From NCBI RefSeq assembly GCF_014526325.1, contig NZ_JACNMJ010000009.1, positions 1-64,000 of the forward strand: a stretch of DNA of 64,000 bases, given 5' to 3'. This DNA is from Psychroserpens algicola. Its GTDB lineage: Bacteria; Bacteroidota; Bacteroidia; Flavobacteriales; Flavobacteriaceae. The notes beneath the pieces are model-generated. The model made no database searches, had not been told where the DNA came from, and was given only the letters and a program-made list of their open reading frames with translations. Below are positions 51,316-61,257 of the stretch, piece by piece. The position numbers and the translations under genes were made by a program. Each line of letters starts with the position of its first letter. Position 1 is the first letter of the stretch.

Positions 51316-52278
51316 TTATGCGTTTTGAGCTTTAAATGCTTTTAATTTTTCAATCAAAACAGGTACAACTTCAAAGGCATCACCAACAACACCATAGTCT
51401 GCAGCTTTAAAGAAAGGCGCTTCAGGGTCGGTATTGATAACAACTTTTACTTTTGAAGAATTAATTCCAGCAAGATGCTGAATTGCACCAGAAATACCAA
51501 TTGCAATATATAAGTTAGAGGCTACTGGTTTTCCTGTTTGACCAACGTGTTCACTGTGTGGTCTCCATCCTAAATCTGAAACCGGCTTTGAACATGCTGT
51601 TGCTGCACCAAGAACTTCAGCTAGTTCTTCAATCATTCCCCAATTTTCAGGACCTTTTAAACCACGACCACCTGACACTACAATCTCTGCATCAGCTATG
51701 GTAACTTTGTCTGTGGCTTTATCCACAGATTGAACCGTTACTCCTGACGAAGGAATCGAAGGTGAAAAATCTTCTGAAGTTGCATTTCCACTAGATGCTA
51801 CGAGTCCGAATGCATTTTTAGATACTCCAATTACCTTGTTAGTTGTGTCAATTGATGTTAAATTAAAAGCTTTATTAGTAAATGCTGTACGTTTAACAGT
51901 GAAAGGTGCAGTGCTCGATGGCGCTTCAACGACGTTAGATGCGTAACCAGCTTCTAAGCCTATAGCAACTAATGGCGCTATGTATTTGCTGTCTGCTGTT
52001 GAACTTAATACGACAACATTCGCACCCTCTTGTTTAGCAGCTTGTTCAATAACACTAGCATAGGCATTAGCATTAAATTTATCTAAATCACCATTGCTAA
52101 CATTTAAAACTTTATCTACACCATATTGTCCTAATTCTGAACCATCGCCAGCATTGATAGTTACTGCTGTGACACTGGTTCCTAATTGATCGGCAACAGC
52201 TTTGGCATAAGAAGCCACTTCAAACGCTGTTTTTTTGAATTTTCCTTGTTCTGATTCTGTATATACTAAAACTGACAT
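51316..52278 (-). CDS. etfA: Electron transfer flavoprotein alpha subunit
   Basis: 320 residues. The C-terminal FAD domain shows SGGRGLKGPENWGMIEELAEVLG and PVSDLGWRPHSEHVGQTGKPV, then the FAD-binding INTDPEAPFFKAADYGVVGD motif. Together with EtfB it carries electrons from acyl-CoA dehydrogenases to the respiratory chain. 22 bp downstream of etfB. Confidence 0.97.
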   Translation of the reverse strand: MSVLVYTESEQGKFKKTAFEVASYAKAVADQLGTSVTAVTINAGDGSELGQYGVDKVLNVSNGDLDKFNANAYASVIEQAAKQEGANVVVLSSTADSKYIAPLVAIGLEAGYASNVVEAPSSTAPFTVKRTAFTNKAFNLTSIDTTNKVIGVSKNAFGLVASSGNATSEDFSPSIPSSGVTVQSVDKATDKVTIADAEIVVSGGRGLKGPENWGMIEELAEVLGAATACSKPVSDLGWRPHSEHVGQTGKPVASNLYIAIGISGAIQHLAGINSSKVKVVINTDPEAPFFKAADYGVVGDAFEVVPVLIEKLKAFKAQNA

Positions 52279-52300
52279 GTTTTTTCTTTTAAATAAGTTA

Positions 52301-53047
52301 TTAAATCGCTTTAGCTTCGTTGTGAAGTAAATTGATTAATTCATCAATGTTATCCGGATCAACTAAAGTTACTGCACCTTTTGGAGCAGGCTTTTCAAAT
52401 TTTACCGATGTTGTTTCTACTGAAGCATTAGTTGGTTCAACAACCGATAAAGGTTTTTGACGCGCCATCATTATTCCTCTCATGTTTGGAATACGTAAGT
52501 CACTTTCTTCAACTAATCCTTTCTGACCACCAATAACTAAAGGTAAGCTTGTAGATACAGTTTCTTTTCCTCCATCAATTTCACGCATGGCAGTTGCATT
52601 AGTGCCATCAATTTCTAAGCTAATACAGTTAGTTACAAAATTAGCGTTGATTAAACCTGCAAGCATTCCTGGTACCATTCCGCCATTATAATCAATAGAC
52701 TCTCGTCCTGCAATAACTAAATCAAAACCTCCGTCATTAACAACAGCCGCTAATTCTTTAGCAACCTGAAACCCGTCTTTTGCATCAGTGTTGACTCTAA
52801 TAGCAGCATCGGCTCCAATAGCTAAAGCTTTACGAAGTGTAGGCTCAGTTTCTGGTCCACCAACATTAACAACAGTAACGTTAGCACCTTGTTTTTCTTT
52901 AAACCACATGGCACGCGTTAAACCAAATTCATCATTTGGATTAATCACAAACTGTACACCATTTGTATCAAATTTTGTGTCGCCATCAGTAAAATTAATC
53001 TTTGAAGTCGTATCAGGAACGTGACTAATACATACTAATATCTTCAT
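52301..53047 (-). CDS. etfB: Electron transfer flavoprotein beta subunit
   Basis: 248 residues. MKILVCISHVPDTTSKINF is the AMP-binding start, and VIAGRESIDYNGGMVPGMLAGLI is the conserved recognition loop. First gene of etfBA. An unusually perfect palindrome (53110-53137) lies upstream and probably controls it. Confidence 0.97.
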   Translation of the reverse strand: MKILVCISHVPDTTSKINFTDGDTKFDTNGVQFVINPNDEFGLTRAMWFKEKQGANVTVVNVGGPETEPTLRKALAIGADAAIRVNTDAKDGFQVAKELAAVVNDGGFDLVIAGRESIDYNGGMVPGMLAGLINANFVTNCISLEIDGTNATAMREIDGGKETVSTSLPLVIGGQKGLVEESDLRIPNMRGIMMARQKPLSVVEPTNASVETTSVKFEKPAPKGAVTLVDPDNIDELINLLHNEAKAI

Positions 53048-53109
53048 ATCGAAATTATTTATTTGAGTGTATATTTTTTCTAAAGCACGAAGATAATTAT
53101 AATAATTTG

Positions 53110-53137
53110 AATTTTACTATGCGCGCATAGTAAAATT
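53110..53137. promoter_or_regulatory. 28-bp perfect palindrome upstream of etfB, likely operator
   Basis: Arm AATTTTACTATGCG and its exact reverse complement meet at 53123/53124, with no spacer. The core ACTATGCG-CGCATAGT is GC-rich inside an AT-rich region. Its position, 63 bp upstream of the etfB ATG, fits an operator for a dimeric repressor such as a TetR-family regulator of fatty-acid breakdown; the regulator is unknown. Confidence 0.7.
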
Positions 53138-53336
53138 GTAAAAATTTCAGTAAAACTAAAAATCATTATTAAATTCTCATTAAAAAACAGTAAAATTAGT
53201 AATTACTCAATTTTTTGACAATGTGACCTATTGAGATTAGCACATTTCAGAATAAAAACTTTAAAAACTGAGCTAGTGTATACTTTGTATCCTTTTTTCG
53301 ACCTTAATTTTATGGTATTTTATGAGCAATAATTAT

Positions 53337-53344
53337 TACTTTTG
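53337..53344 (+). promoter_or_regulatory. Putative pdhB -7 element
   Basis: TACTTTTG matches TAnnTTTG and lies 23 bp before the ATG. No clear TTG at the right distance. Confidence 0.45.
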
Positions 53345-53367
53345 CTATTCGTTAAAAAAACTGATAC

Positions 53368-54345
53368 ATGAAGACAATTCAATTTAGAGAAGCGATTTGT
53401 GAAGCCATGAGTGAAGAAATGCGCAGAGATGAAAGCATTTATTTAATGGGTGAGGAAGTTGCTGAATATAATGGAGCATACAAAGCTTCTAAAGGAATGT
53501 TAGACGAGTTTGGTGATAAACGTGTCATTGATACACCAATTGCTGAGTTAGGTTTTGCTGGTATTGCTATTGGCTCTACAATGACTGGAAATCGTCCTAT
53601 AGTAGAATACATGACCTTCAACTTTTCTCTTGTTGGTATTGATCAAATTATAAATAATGCAGCTAAAATCAGACAGATGTCTGGTGGTCAGTTTAAATGT
53701 CCGATTGTATTTCGTGGACCAACAGCTTCTGCTGGTCAACTTGCAGCAACACACTCACAGGCTTTTGAAAGCTGGTTTGCCAATACACCTGGTTTAAAAG
53801 TAGTTGTGCCTTCAAATCCTTACGATGCTAAAGGTCTTTTAAAATCGGCAATACGCGATGACGATCCAGTAATTTTTATGGAAAGTGAACAAATGTATGG
53901 TGATAAAGGTGAAGTCCCTGAAGGAGAATATACGATTCCTTTAGGTGTAGCTGAAATTAAAAGAGAAGGTACTGATGTCACTATTGTATCTTTCGGGAAA
54001 ATCATAAAAGAAGCTTATAAAGCAGCCGACGAATTAGAAAAAGAAGGTATTTCTTGTGAGATAATCGATTTGCGTACGGTACGTCCGATGGATAGAAAAG
54101 CGATTTTAGAATCGGTTAAAAAAACCAACCGACTCATTATATTGGAAGAAGCATGGCCATTCGGAAATGTGTCTACTGAAATCACATATTTAGTACAATC
54201 TGAAGCATTTGATTACTTAGATGCTCCAATTATAAAAATTAATACTGCAGATACACCTGCACCTTACTCGCCTGTTTTATTAGAGCAATGGTTACCAAAT
54301 AAAGATGAGGTCATCAAAGCGGTAAAAAAAGTAATGTATAAATAA
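53368..54345 (+). CDS. pdhB: Pyruvate dehydrogenase E1 component subunit beta
   Basis: 325 residues. Thiamine-PP-dependent E1 beta; MGEEVAEYNGAYKASKG, FVDTPIAE-like IDTPIAELGFAG and EYMTFNF at about 78 are the E1-beta motifs, with EEAWPFGNVS at the C-terminal domain. It works with an E1 alpha subunit that is not in this window (a split gene arrangement). Followed by a terminator. Confidence 0.95.
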   Translation: MKTIQFREAICEAMSEEMRRDESIYLMGEEVAEYNGAYKASKGMLDEFGDKRVIDTPIAELGFAGIAIGSTMTGNRPIVEYMTFNFSLVGIDQIINNAAKIRQMSGGQFKCPIVFRGPTASAGQLAATHSQAFESWFANTPGLKVVVPSNPYDAKGLLKSAIRDDDPVIFMESEQMYGDKGEVPEGEYTIPLGVAEIKREGTDVTIVSFGKIIKEAYKAADELEKEGISCEIIDLRTVRPMDRKAILESVKKTNRLIILEEAWPFGNVSTEITYLVQSEAFDYLDAPIIKINTADTPAPYSPVLLEQWLPNKDEVIKAVKKVMYK

Positions 54346-54370
54346 ATATTTCGCATTTTTTTGCGTTATC

Positions 54371-54405
54371 AAAACTTCATTAGCATGATTGTTGATGAAG
54401 TTTTT
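54371..54405 (+). terminator. Terminator after pdhB
   Basis: 10-bp stem AAAACTTCAT (54371-54380) with ATGAAGTTTT (54395-54404) and a further T. A smaller CGCA/TGCG hairpin lies just before it. Confidence 0.82.
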
Positions 54406-54499
54406 ACATATAAAGCCATTTTGGTGTGTTCTAGCAACTACTATTTCAATTGTCTAAGAACTAATTTTAAATAATAGTAAATTGCGAATATCTATGTTA

Positions 54500-57010
54500 A
54501 TGAAAAAAAAGCTCCTCATTTTATTTTTGTTCTTCGGAATTTCATTTGCATTCGCGCAAACTAAAGTCAGCGGTTATGTATTTGATGAGTCAAACGAACC
54601 TGTCGCCTTTGCAAATATCTTATTTAAAGGGTCTACAGAAGGTACCATTACTAATGAAGATGGCCGTTTCTATTTAGAATCTGATAATACTTGGGAAACT
54701 TTAATCGTTTCATTTTTGGGTTATGAACTTCAAGAAATTAAACTCGAAAAAAAAGTCAACTACGATTTAAAATTTATTTTAAAAGAGGAAACGGGAGCAT
54801 TAGATGAGGTTGTAATTGTTACAGGAAAACAATCTAAAAAAGCTTCTGAAAATCCAGCCATTAGAATTCTTAAGAAAATATGGGAACGTAAACGACAAAA
54901 TGGGTTAAGACAGTTTAAGCAGTACGAGTATGACAAGTACGAAAAAGTTGAATTTGATTTAAATACGATTGATAGCGCGCTTATAAAAAGTAAGTTGTTT
55001 AGAGGCATGGAGTTTGTTTTTGAAGAAGTCGATACCTCAAGTGTTACAGGTAAAACCTATTTGCCAATTTTTCTCAATGAAGCTGTGAGTAAAGTGTATG
55101 GTGATAATAGACTGAAGAAAGAAAAAGAGGATCTTAAAGGAAATAAAAACTCAGGATTTAGTAATAATCAGGTTATCATCGATTTTGTTGATGACCTTTA
55201 TGCCGATTTTGATATTTATGATAACTATTTAAAGTTTTTTGACAAGAGTTTTGTGAGTCCGTTATCACGAACAGGAGTTCAAACGTATAATTACGTACTT
55301 TCTGATAGTGCGTTTATAGATAATAAATGGTGTTATAATATTGTATACTATCCAAGGCGAAAAAATGAATTGACTTTTAAAGGCGACTTTTGGGTAAATG
55401 ATTCGACCTATGCCATAAAAGACATCAATCTTCAGGCGTCTAAAAGTGCTAATATCAACTGGGTAAAAGAAATCTATATAGAACAAGAGTTTGAAGTTTT
55501 AAACGATTCTGTATTTCTGATTAAGAGGGATTATATGCTGTCTGACTTTGCACTTAATAAAAAGGAGAAATCTCGTGGTGTTTACGGAAAGCGAACAACC
55601 TTGTATGATAATTATGAATTCGATATTCCTAAGACTGAAAAGTTTTATGATGTTGAGGTATACAATTATAATGAAGATGCTTACAATCGGGATGACGAAT
55701 TTTGGGCTCAAAACCGGATGGAATCGCTCAATAAAGATGAACGTGGTGTCTATAAAATGTTAGACACGCTTAAGACCGTTAAAAAATTTAAACGCTTATA
55801 TAATATAGGAAGTATTCTGGCTTCAGGTTATATTGAATTCCCAAGTATAAATTTCGATTATGGTCCAATATTTTCTACGTTTGGAGCCAATGAAGTTGAA
55901 GGTTTACGATTAAGAACTGGTGGTCGAACCTACTTTGGGCCAAACGATTTATGGCGCGTTGAAGGGTTTTTGGCTTATGGGTTTAGAGACGACAAGTTTA
56001 AATATGGAATTTCCGGAAAATGGTTAGTTGACAAAAAACGACGGATTATCATTTCTGGTGGAAACAGGAGAGATGTAGAACAAATAGGCGCTAATTTGAC
56101 AGCTTCTACTGATGTTCTGGGAAGAAGTTTGGCTTCTTCTGCTGTTGTTGGTACGGCGACTAATGACAAGTTAACTACCATTAATTTAACGACCATGGCT
56201 TTTGAAATAGAGCCTTCTAAGAATTTTGTAATCAGAACCAGCGGAACCTATAAAACTTTAGAATCGGCATCGCCAACCTTTAGTCTGGATTATAATGACC
56301 CAAGTTCACCAACAGGTATAGCTTCCGAAGTAAAGCAATTTGAAACAGCTCTATCATTATCCTACTATCCAAAACGAAAAATGACAGGCTTTGGTGTCGA
56401 ACGCCGTACAGCAAACGATGGTTTTGCGAGCTTATTTGCGCAAATAACCAGAGGTGATAAAAATGTGTTTAATAGCGATTTTGATTATACTAAAGTTCAG
56501 TTTTCTTATATCCAGCCATGGCAGGTTGGAGGTTTCGGACGCTTAACAACGACTATTGAAGCAGGAAAAACTTTTGGAGAGGTACCATTAGCTTTGTTAA
56601 GTGTGGTTCCGGGAAATCAATCGTATTTTTCAATTTATAATACATTTCCTCAACTCGATTTTTACGAATTTGTTACGGACACGTACACGTCTTTACACCT
56701 TGAACATAACTTTAACGGACGCATCTTTTCACGTATTCCATTTTTGAAAAAGTATAATTTAAGAGCTATAGTTGGAGTACGAGGTGTTTGGGGAGATTTG
56801 TCTCGTGAAAATATTGCATTAAACACTACTGGGAATCCTGTTGAAACACCTTTAGTTGCACCTAATGATGAGATGTATTATGAATATAGTTTTGGTGTGG
56901 GAAATATTTTTAAAATTCTACGTATAGATTTTAACTTTAGAGGGAACTATCTAAATAATCCTGATGCAAGACCGTTTGGAGTAACCGGCAGTTTTGGGTT
57001 TAGTTTTTAA
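54500..57010 (+). CDS. DUF5686 and carboxypeptidase-regulatory-like domain outer-membrane protein
   Basis: 836 residues from the ATG at 54500 (MKKKLLILFLFFGISFAFAQ); an ATG two codons up and a TTG further up are possible but unneeded. Signal peptide, then a carboxypeptidase-regulatory-like domain (about 20-105, KVSGYVFDESNEPVAFANI), then a DUF5686 barrel region. The fold resembles TonB-dependent receptors without a plug. The function is unknown; it may be a surface or secretion-linked protein. Confidence 0.88.
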   Translation: MKKKLLILFLFFGISFAFAQTKVSGYVFDESNEPVAFANILFKGSTEGTITNEDGRFYLESDNTWETLIVSFLGYELQEIKLEKKVNYDLKFILKEETGALDEVVIVTGKQSKKASENPAIRILKKIWERKRQNGLRQFKQYEYDKYEKVEFDLNTIDSALIKSKLFRGMEFVFEEVDTSSVTGKTYLPIFLNEAVSKVYGDNRLKKEKEDLKGNKNSGFSNNQVIIDFVDDLYADFDIYDNYLKFFDKSFVSPLSRTGVQTYNYVLSDSAFIDNKWCYNIVYYPRRKNELTFKGDFWVNDSTYAIKDINLQASKSANINWVKEIYIEQEFEVLNDSVFLIKRDYMLSDFALNKKEKSRGVYGKRTTLYDNYEFDIPKTEKFYDVEVYNYNEDAYNRDDEFWAQNRMESLNKDERGVYKMLDTLKTVKKFKRLYNIGSILASGYIEFPSINFDYGPIFSTFGANEVEGLRLRTGGRTYFGPNDLWRVEGFLAYGFRDDKFKYGISGKWLVDKKRRIIISGGNRRDVEQIGANLTASTDVLGRSLASSAVVGTATNDKLTTINLTTMAFEIEPSKNFVIRTSGTYKTLESASPTFSLDYNDPSSPTGIASEVKQFETALSLSYYPKRKMTGFGVERRTANDGFASLFAQITRGDKNVFNSDFDYTKVQFSYIQPWQVGGFGRLTTTIEAGKTFGEVPLALLSVVPGNQSYFSIYNTFPQLDFYEFVTDTYTSLHLEHNFNGRIFSRIPFLKKYNLRAIVGVRGVWGDLSRENIALNTTGNPVETPLVAPNDEMYYEYSFGVGNIFKILRIDFNFRGNYLNNPDARPFGVTGSFGFSF

Positions 57011-57130
57011 ACCCCAAAAATTCAAATATTAGACTCATAATTAAGTAGCGTATCTTAAAGTTAAGATACTATTGGTGAATATTGCCAATTTAAAGTGTTA
57101 TTTAATAGAGTTGAGTTTGTTCCATTTTCA

Positions 57131-57913
57131 CTAAAATCGTTTTAAGATTTCATATTCTGTTCTAGCCATATCAACGATTAAAGCATAGCCTCTGGGTATG
57201 TCGCTTGATTTCTCGAATACATTAGATAATTTTAATAATGCTTTTTCAGCATTTTCAAAATCATTGTTTAATAGATAATACTCACTTAAATACAAATACC
57301 CATACATTTTATTTAAATTACTTTCATTGGGAGATGATAATAAATTATCAATAAGTGGTTTGACTTTTTTGTCATTATCAAAATTATCATCAAACATATA
57401 ATAATCTATAATTTTAAAAGTCTCACCTTTCATTTTGTTGGCTTCCTCTTCTTTTGTGTATTTATCCTTTCTGTAAACCATTTTGTCATCTTTGATAAAG
57501 TACCATCGCGCTAATTGATTTTTAGGGTCAGGATTTGATGCAAATCTTCGAGTAGAGTTGTCAAAGTTGGTTAACATTATAAACTGTTTTCCATTAGTGT
57601 CATGCTCATTAAAAAAATAAGCTATCCTGGCGTCTGAAGGCTTATCGATATGAAACTCTACATTTACTTTGTCTTTTTCAGTAACACCGTTGTAAACCTC
57701 TGTTAGTATGCTTGTCATGTCATCATAAGTTAATTGTTTGTAGAGGTCAGTCATAAAAAATGAATCTGCAAAAGTATGATGAACAAAATAAAACGGCTTT
57801 ATGCCAAGCTCATGTTTAGACGTTTCATTTTCTCGAAAAATCTTAAACTTTTCTTGGGAGGTTGCATAAATTGACGATAAAATTAAGCTAATGATTAAAA
57901 GGTGTTTGTACAT
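57131..57913 (-). CDS. Exported protein of unknown function with TPR-like C-terminus
   Basis: 260 residues from the ATG at 57913 (MYKHLLIISLILSS), with a signal peptide ending ATSQ. A mixed alpha/beta middle (about 40-165) is followed by a helical part (about 185-260) that looks like TPR-type repeats. I do not recognise the family. Convergent with the DUF5686 gene (120 bp apart) and divergent from ppa. Confidence 0.65.
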   Translation of the reverse strand: MYKHLLIISLILSSIYATSQEKFKIFRENETSKHELGIKPFYFVHHTFADSFFMTDLYKQLTYDDMTSILTEVYNGVTEKDKVNVEFHIDKPSDARIAYFFNEHDTNGKQFIMLTNFDNSTRRFASNPDPKNQLARWYFIKDDKMVYRKDKYTKEEEANKMKGETFKIIDYYMFDDNFDNDKKVKPLIDNLLSSPNESNLNKMYGYLYLSEYYLLNNDFENAEKALLKLSNVFEKSSDIPRGYALIVDMARTEYEILKRF

Positions 57914-57989
57914 CAAATTGGTGATTTATAGAATGAGATTGTGAATATAATAAACTTGAAAAATTTAAACGAAACATAACACATTTTAA

Positions 57990-58019
57990 TTGCCAGACTC
58001 AAACAATACATTATCTTTG
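57990..58019 (+). promoter_or_regulatory. ppa promoter (consensus match)
   Basis: TTG (57990-57992), exactly 19 bp, TATCTTTG (58012-58019), 27 bp before the ppa ATG. This TTG is also the first in-frame start codon of the ppa frame, so the upstream codons are promoter, not protein. Confidence 0.8.
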
Positions 58020-58046
58020 CAGCCCGAAATTAAGATTATAAAAAAT

Positions 58047-58574
58047 ATGACTGCAACTGGAAAATTAACATTTGATGTACTAATCGAAATCCCTAAAGGA
58101 AGCCGTAATAAATACGAATACGATTTTGAATTAAATAAGATACGCTTTGATCGTATGTTATTTTCGTCAATGATGTATCCTGGAGACTATGGTTTTATCC
58201 CAGAAACCTTAGCTTTAGATGGAGATCCATTAGACGTATTGGTTATGGGAACAGAGCCAACTTTTCCAATGTGTGTTATGGAAGTGAAGCCTATAGGAGT
58301 ATTTCATATGGCAGATGAAAAAGGACCAGATGAAAAACTAATTTGCGTTCCGGTTACTGATCCTATTTGGAATTCATACAACGATATTGGAGATTTAAAT
58401 CCGCATAGAAAAAAAGAAATTACACATTTCTTTCAGGTCTATAAAGACTTAGAAAAAAAGAAAGTTGATGTTGGTGGATGGGGAAATGCAGAGGAAGCTT
58501 ACGATATTCTAAACAAGTGTATCGATCGTTATGAAAACAGTGAGCATAAAACCAATGGTGACTTCACGATATAG
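58047..58574 (+). CDS. ppa: Inorganic pyrophosphatase (soluble, family I)
   Basis: 175 residues from the ATG at 58047 (MTATGKLTFDVLIEIPKGSRNKYEYD); the 19-codon upstream extension overlaps the promoter and is rejected. The metal/PPi site is visible in DGDPLDVLV (about 69-77), with GDYGFIPETLALDGDP. It hydrolyses pyrophosphate in the cytosol, pulling biosynthetic reactions forward. Followed by a terminator and then hppA. Confidence 0.96.
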   Translation: MTATGKLTFDVLIEIPKGSRNKYEYDFELNKIRFDRMLFSSMMYPGDYGFIPETLALDGDPLDVLVMGTEPTFPMCVMEVKPIGVFHMADEKGPDEKLICVPVTDPIWNSYNDIGDLNPHRKKEITHFFQVYKDLEKKKVDVGGWGNAEEAYDILNKCIDRYENSEHKTNGDFTI

Positions 58575-58595
58575 CTATTTAGTTGATTATAAATT

Positions 58596-58629
58596 AAAAC
58601 CCTTCCGTATTAAACGTGAAGGGTTTTTT
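58596..58629 (+). terminator. Terminator after ppa
   Basis: 10-bp stem AAAACCCTTC (58596-58605) with GAAGGGTTTT (58618-58627), an inner CGT/ACG pair, and a T run. Confidence 0.85.
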
Positions 58630-58647
58630 AGTTTTAATGCTTTTCAC

Positions 58648-58655
58648 TACTTTTG
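58648..58655 (+). promoter_or_regulatory. Putative hppA -7 element
   Basis: TACTTTTG matches TAnnTTTG, 35 bp before the ATG and after the ppa terminator. No clear TTG at the expected place. Confidence 0.5.
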
Positions 58656-58690
58656 CCCAGCTAATTAACAAATCAAATACAATAAAAAAT

Positions 58691-61111
58691 ATGGAATCAC
58701 TGATGATTTACATGCCAATAGCTTTGGCGTTATTAGGATTAATTTACATGATTATTAAAAAATCATGGGTTATGAAACAAGACGCAGGAGATGGTAAAAT
58801 GAAAGAAATTTCAGATCATATCTACGAAGGTGCCTTGGCATTTCTAAATGCTGAATACAGATTACTTGCAGTTTTTGTGGTAATCGTAGCTATTCTATTA
58901 GCAATAGTGTCTGTCGTAGTCCCTACAACACATTGGTTAATCGTAATCGCATTTATTTTTGGAGCTATTTTTTCTGCCTTTGCAGGAAACATAGGAATGA
59001 AAATTGCAACCAAAACGAATGTACGTACAACTCAAGCAGCTCGTACAAGCCTACCAAATGCTCTTAAAATCTCTTTTGGAGGTGGAACCGTAATGGGACT
59101 AGGTGTTGCTGGATTAGCAGTATTAGGGTTAACGGCATTTTTTATATTCTTCTTTCACTTTTTTATGGGTGGAGCATGGACAAATACAATGGACATGACC
59201 ATCGTATTAGAAACATTAGCTGGATTCTCTTTAGGCGCTGAGTCTATTGCTTTGTTTGCTCGTGTTGGTGGAGGAATCTATACCAAAGCTGCAGATGTTG
59301 GAGCCGATTTAGTTGGTAAAGTTGAAGCAGGTATCCCTGAAGATGATCCTCGTAATCCTGCTACCATCGCAGATAACGTTGGTGATAACGTAGGTGATGT
59401 TGCAGGTATGGGTGCCGATTTATTTGGATCGTATGTGGCTACCGTTTTAGCGGCTATGGTTCTTGGTAACTATGTGATTAAAGATATGGGTGGAGCAATC
59501 GACGATTTATTCGGTGGAATTGGTCCAATCTTATTGCCTATGGCAATTGCTGGTGCAGGAATTATTATTTCTATCATCGGAACCATGTTGGTGAAAATTA
59601 AAAATAATGACGCTAAAGAAGCTCAGGTAATGGGCGCTTTAAATGTTGGAAACTGGACCTCTATTATTTTAGTAGCAGCGTCTTGTTTCGGATTATGTAT
59701 GTACATGCTTCCTGATACAATGAAAATGGAATTTTTCGGAGAAGGCTTACAGGAAATTTCAAGCATGCGTGTATTTTACGCAACCTTAGTTGGTTTATTT
59801 GTAGGCGCAGTGATATCTTCTGTGACAGAATATTATACCGGTTTAGGTAAAAGCCCAATTTTAAAAATTGTACAACAATCATCTACTGGTGCTGGAACAA
59901 ATATTATTGCTGGTTTAGCAACTGGTATGATTTCTACATTCCCTTCAGTATTATTATTTGCTGGAGCAATTTGGGCATCTTATGCTTTTGCAGGTTTCTA
60001 TGGTGTGGCCTTAGCGGCTTCTGCTATGATGGCGACAACAGCTATGCAATTAGCGATTGATGCTTTTGGTCCAATTTCTGATAATGCTGGTGGTATTGCT
60101 GAAATGAGCGAACAAGAACCAATCGTTAGAGAGCGTACAGATATCTTAGATTCTGTAGGAAATACAACTGCTGCAACCGGAAAAGGGTTTGCTATTGCAT
60201 CTGCAGCATTGACTTCATTAGCTTTATTTGCTGCTTACGTAACCTTTACTGGAATTGACGGAATTAACATCTTTAAAGCACCTGTATTAGCAATGCTGTT
60301 TGTTGGTGGAATGGTACCAGTAGTATTCTCTGCATTAGCAATGAACGCTGTAGGTAAAGCTGCTATGGAAATGGTACAAGAGGTACGTCGTCAGTTTAGA
60401 GATATACCTGGGATTATGGAAGGTACAGGGAAACCTGAATATGATAAATGTGTTGCAATTTCTACTAAGGCATCATTAAAAGAAATGATGTTACCAGGTT
60501 TATTAACTATTGGTTTTCCTTTAATTATTGCTTTCATACCAATGCTATTTGGAATGAATCATTTAGCTATTGCCGAAATGTTAGGTGGTTATATGGCTGG
60601 TGTTACCGTTTCAGGAGTGTTATGGGCTATCTTCCAAAATAATGCTGGTGGAGCTTGGGACAACGCTAAAAAATCTTTTGAAGCCGGTGTAGAGATTAAC
60701 GGAGAGATGACTTATAAAGGTTCAGATGCGCATAAAGCTGCTGTAACTGGTGATACTGTTGGTGATCCGTTTAAAGACACGTCTGGTCCTTCAATGAATA
60801 TCTTAATCAAATTAACTTGTCTTATTGGATTAGTTATTGCGCCGATTTTAGGTGGACATGCTACGGAAACTGGTCTTGCTGATAGTGATTTTGAAACAGT
60901 GGAGCAAAACATTACCATTACCAATGATATAGCTGAAGCTACAATAACTTATACTACGCTTGAAAACGGAGTGGAAGTTACAAAGGAAGAAACATTTTCT
61001 GGTACAGAAGCTGAAATTGAAGCAAAATTGAAAGCTTTTGAAGCGTCTACGACTAAAGTGCAAGGTGACGCTAAAAAGGTGATAAAAAAAATGGAGGTTA
61101 TTAAAGAATAA
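58691..61111 (+). CDS. hppA: Ion-translocating membrane pyrophosphatase
   Basis: 806 residues from the ATG at 58691 ([15 protein letters not shown]); the frame begins 75 bp earlier at a GTG inside the ppa terminator. About sixteen membrane helices; PPi-binding [11 protein letters not shown] (about 198-208) and the acidic [17 protein letters not shown] loop. [10 protein letters not shown] (about 490-499), with Ala rather than Lys after GNTT, is the mark of the K+-dependent subfamily, which includes Na+-pumping enzymes. Residues about 722-806 are an extra acidic tail ([10 protein letters not shown]...[12 protein letters not shown]) beyond the last helix. Confidence 0.95.
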   Translation: MESLMIYMPIALALLGLIYMIIKKSWVMKQDAGDGKMKEISDHIYEGALAFLNAEYRLLAVFVVIVAILLAIVSVVVPTTHWLIVIAFIFGAIFSAFAGNIGMKIATKTNVRTTQAARTSLPNALKISFGGGTVMGLGVAGLAVLGLTAFFIFFFHFFMGGAWTNTMDMTIVLETLAGFSLGAESIALFARVGGGIYTKAADVGADLVGKVEAGIPEDDPRNPATIADNVGDNVGDVAGMGADLFGSYVATVLAAMVLGNYVIKDMGGAIDDLFGGIGPILLPMAIAGAGIIISIIGTMLVKIKNNDAKEAQVMGALNVGNWTSIILVAASCFGLCMYMLPDTMKMEFFGEGLQEISSMRVFYATLVGLFVGAVISSVTEYYTGLGKSPILKIVQQSSTGAGTNIIAGLATGMISTFPSVLLFAGAIWASYAFAGFYGVALAASAMMATTAMQLAIDAFGPISDNAGGIAEMSEQEPIVRERTDILDSVGNTTAATGKGFAIASAALTSLALFAAYVTFTGIDGINIFKAPVLAMLFVGGMVPVVFSALAMNAVGKAAMEMVQEVRRQFRDIPGIMEGTGKPEYDKCVAISTKASLKEMMLPGLLTIGFPLIIAFIPMLFGMNHLAIAEMLGGYMAGVTVSGVLWAIFQNNAGGAWDNAKKSFEAGVEINGEMTYKGSDAHKAAVTGDTVGDPFKDTSGPSMNILIKLTCLIGLVIAPILGGHATETGLADSDFETVEQNITITNDIAEATITYTTLENGVEVTKEETFSGTEAEIEAKLKAFEASTTKVQGDAKKVIKKMEVIKE

Positions 61112-61130
61112 CTCCGTTATAATATAAATT

Positions 61131-61177
61131 AAAAAAGTCATGCGACTCCTAAATAATGGATCTCATGACTTTTTTTT
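61131..61177 (+). terminator. Terminator after hppA
   Basis: AAAAAAGTCATG (61131-61142) with CATGACTTTTTT (from 61164), inner TCC/GGA pair, and an eight-T run. Confidence 0.85.
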
Positions 61178-61257
61178 ATACACTTAAATGACTCGTTTAT
61201 TTCGATATAGCATGTTAATGTGGTATTTTAGTAAATGAAAAATAAAAATTAAGTATT

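Larger units (their letters stand above)
53048..53367. other. Divergent control region between etfB and pdhB
   Basis: 320 bp without a coding frame, very AT-rich except for the palindrome at 53110-53137. It also holds a pdhB -7 box at 53337. No full-match minus promoter for etfB was found. Confidence 0.75.
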
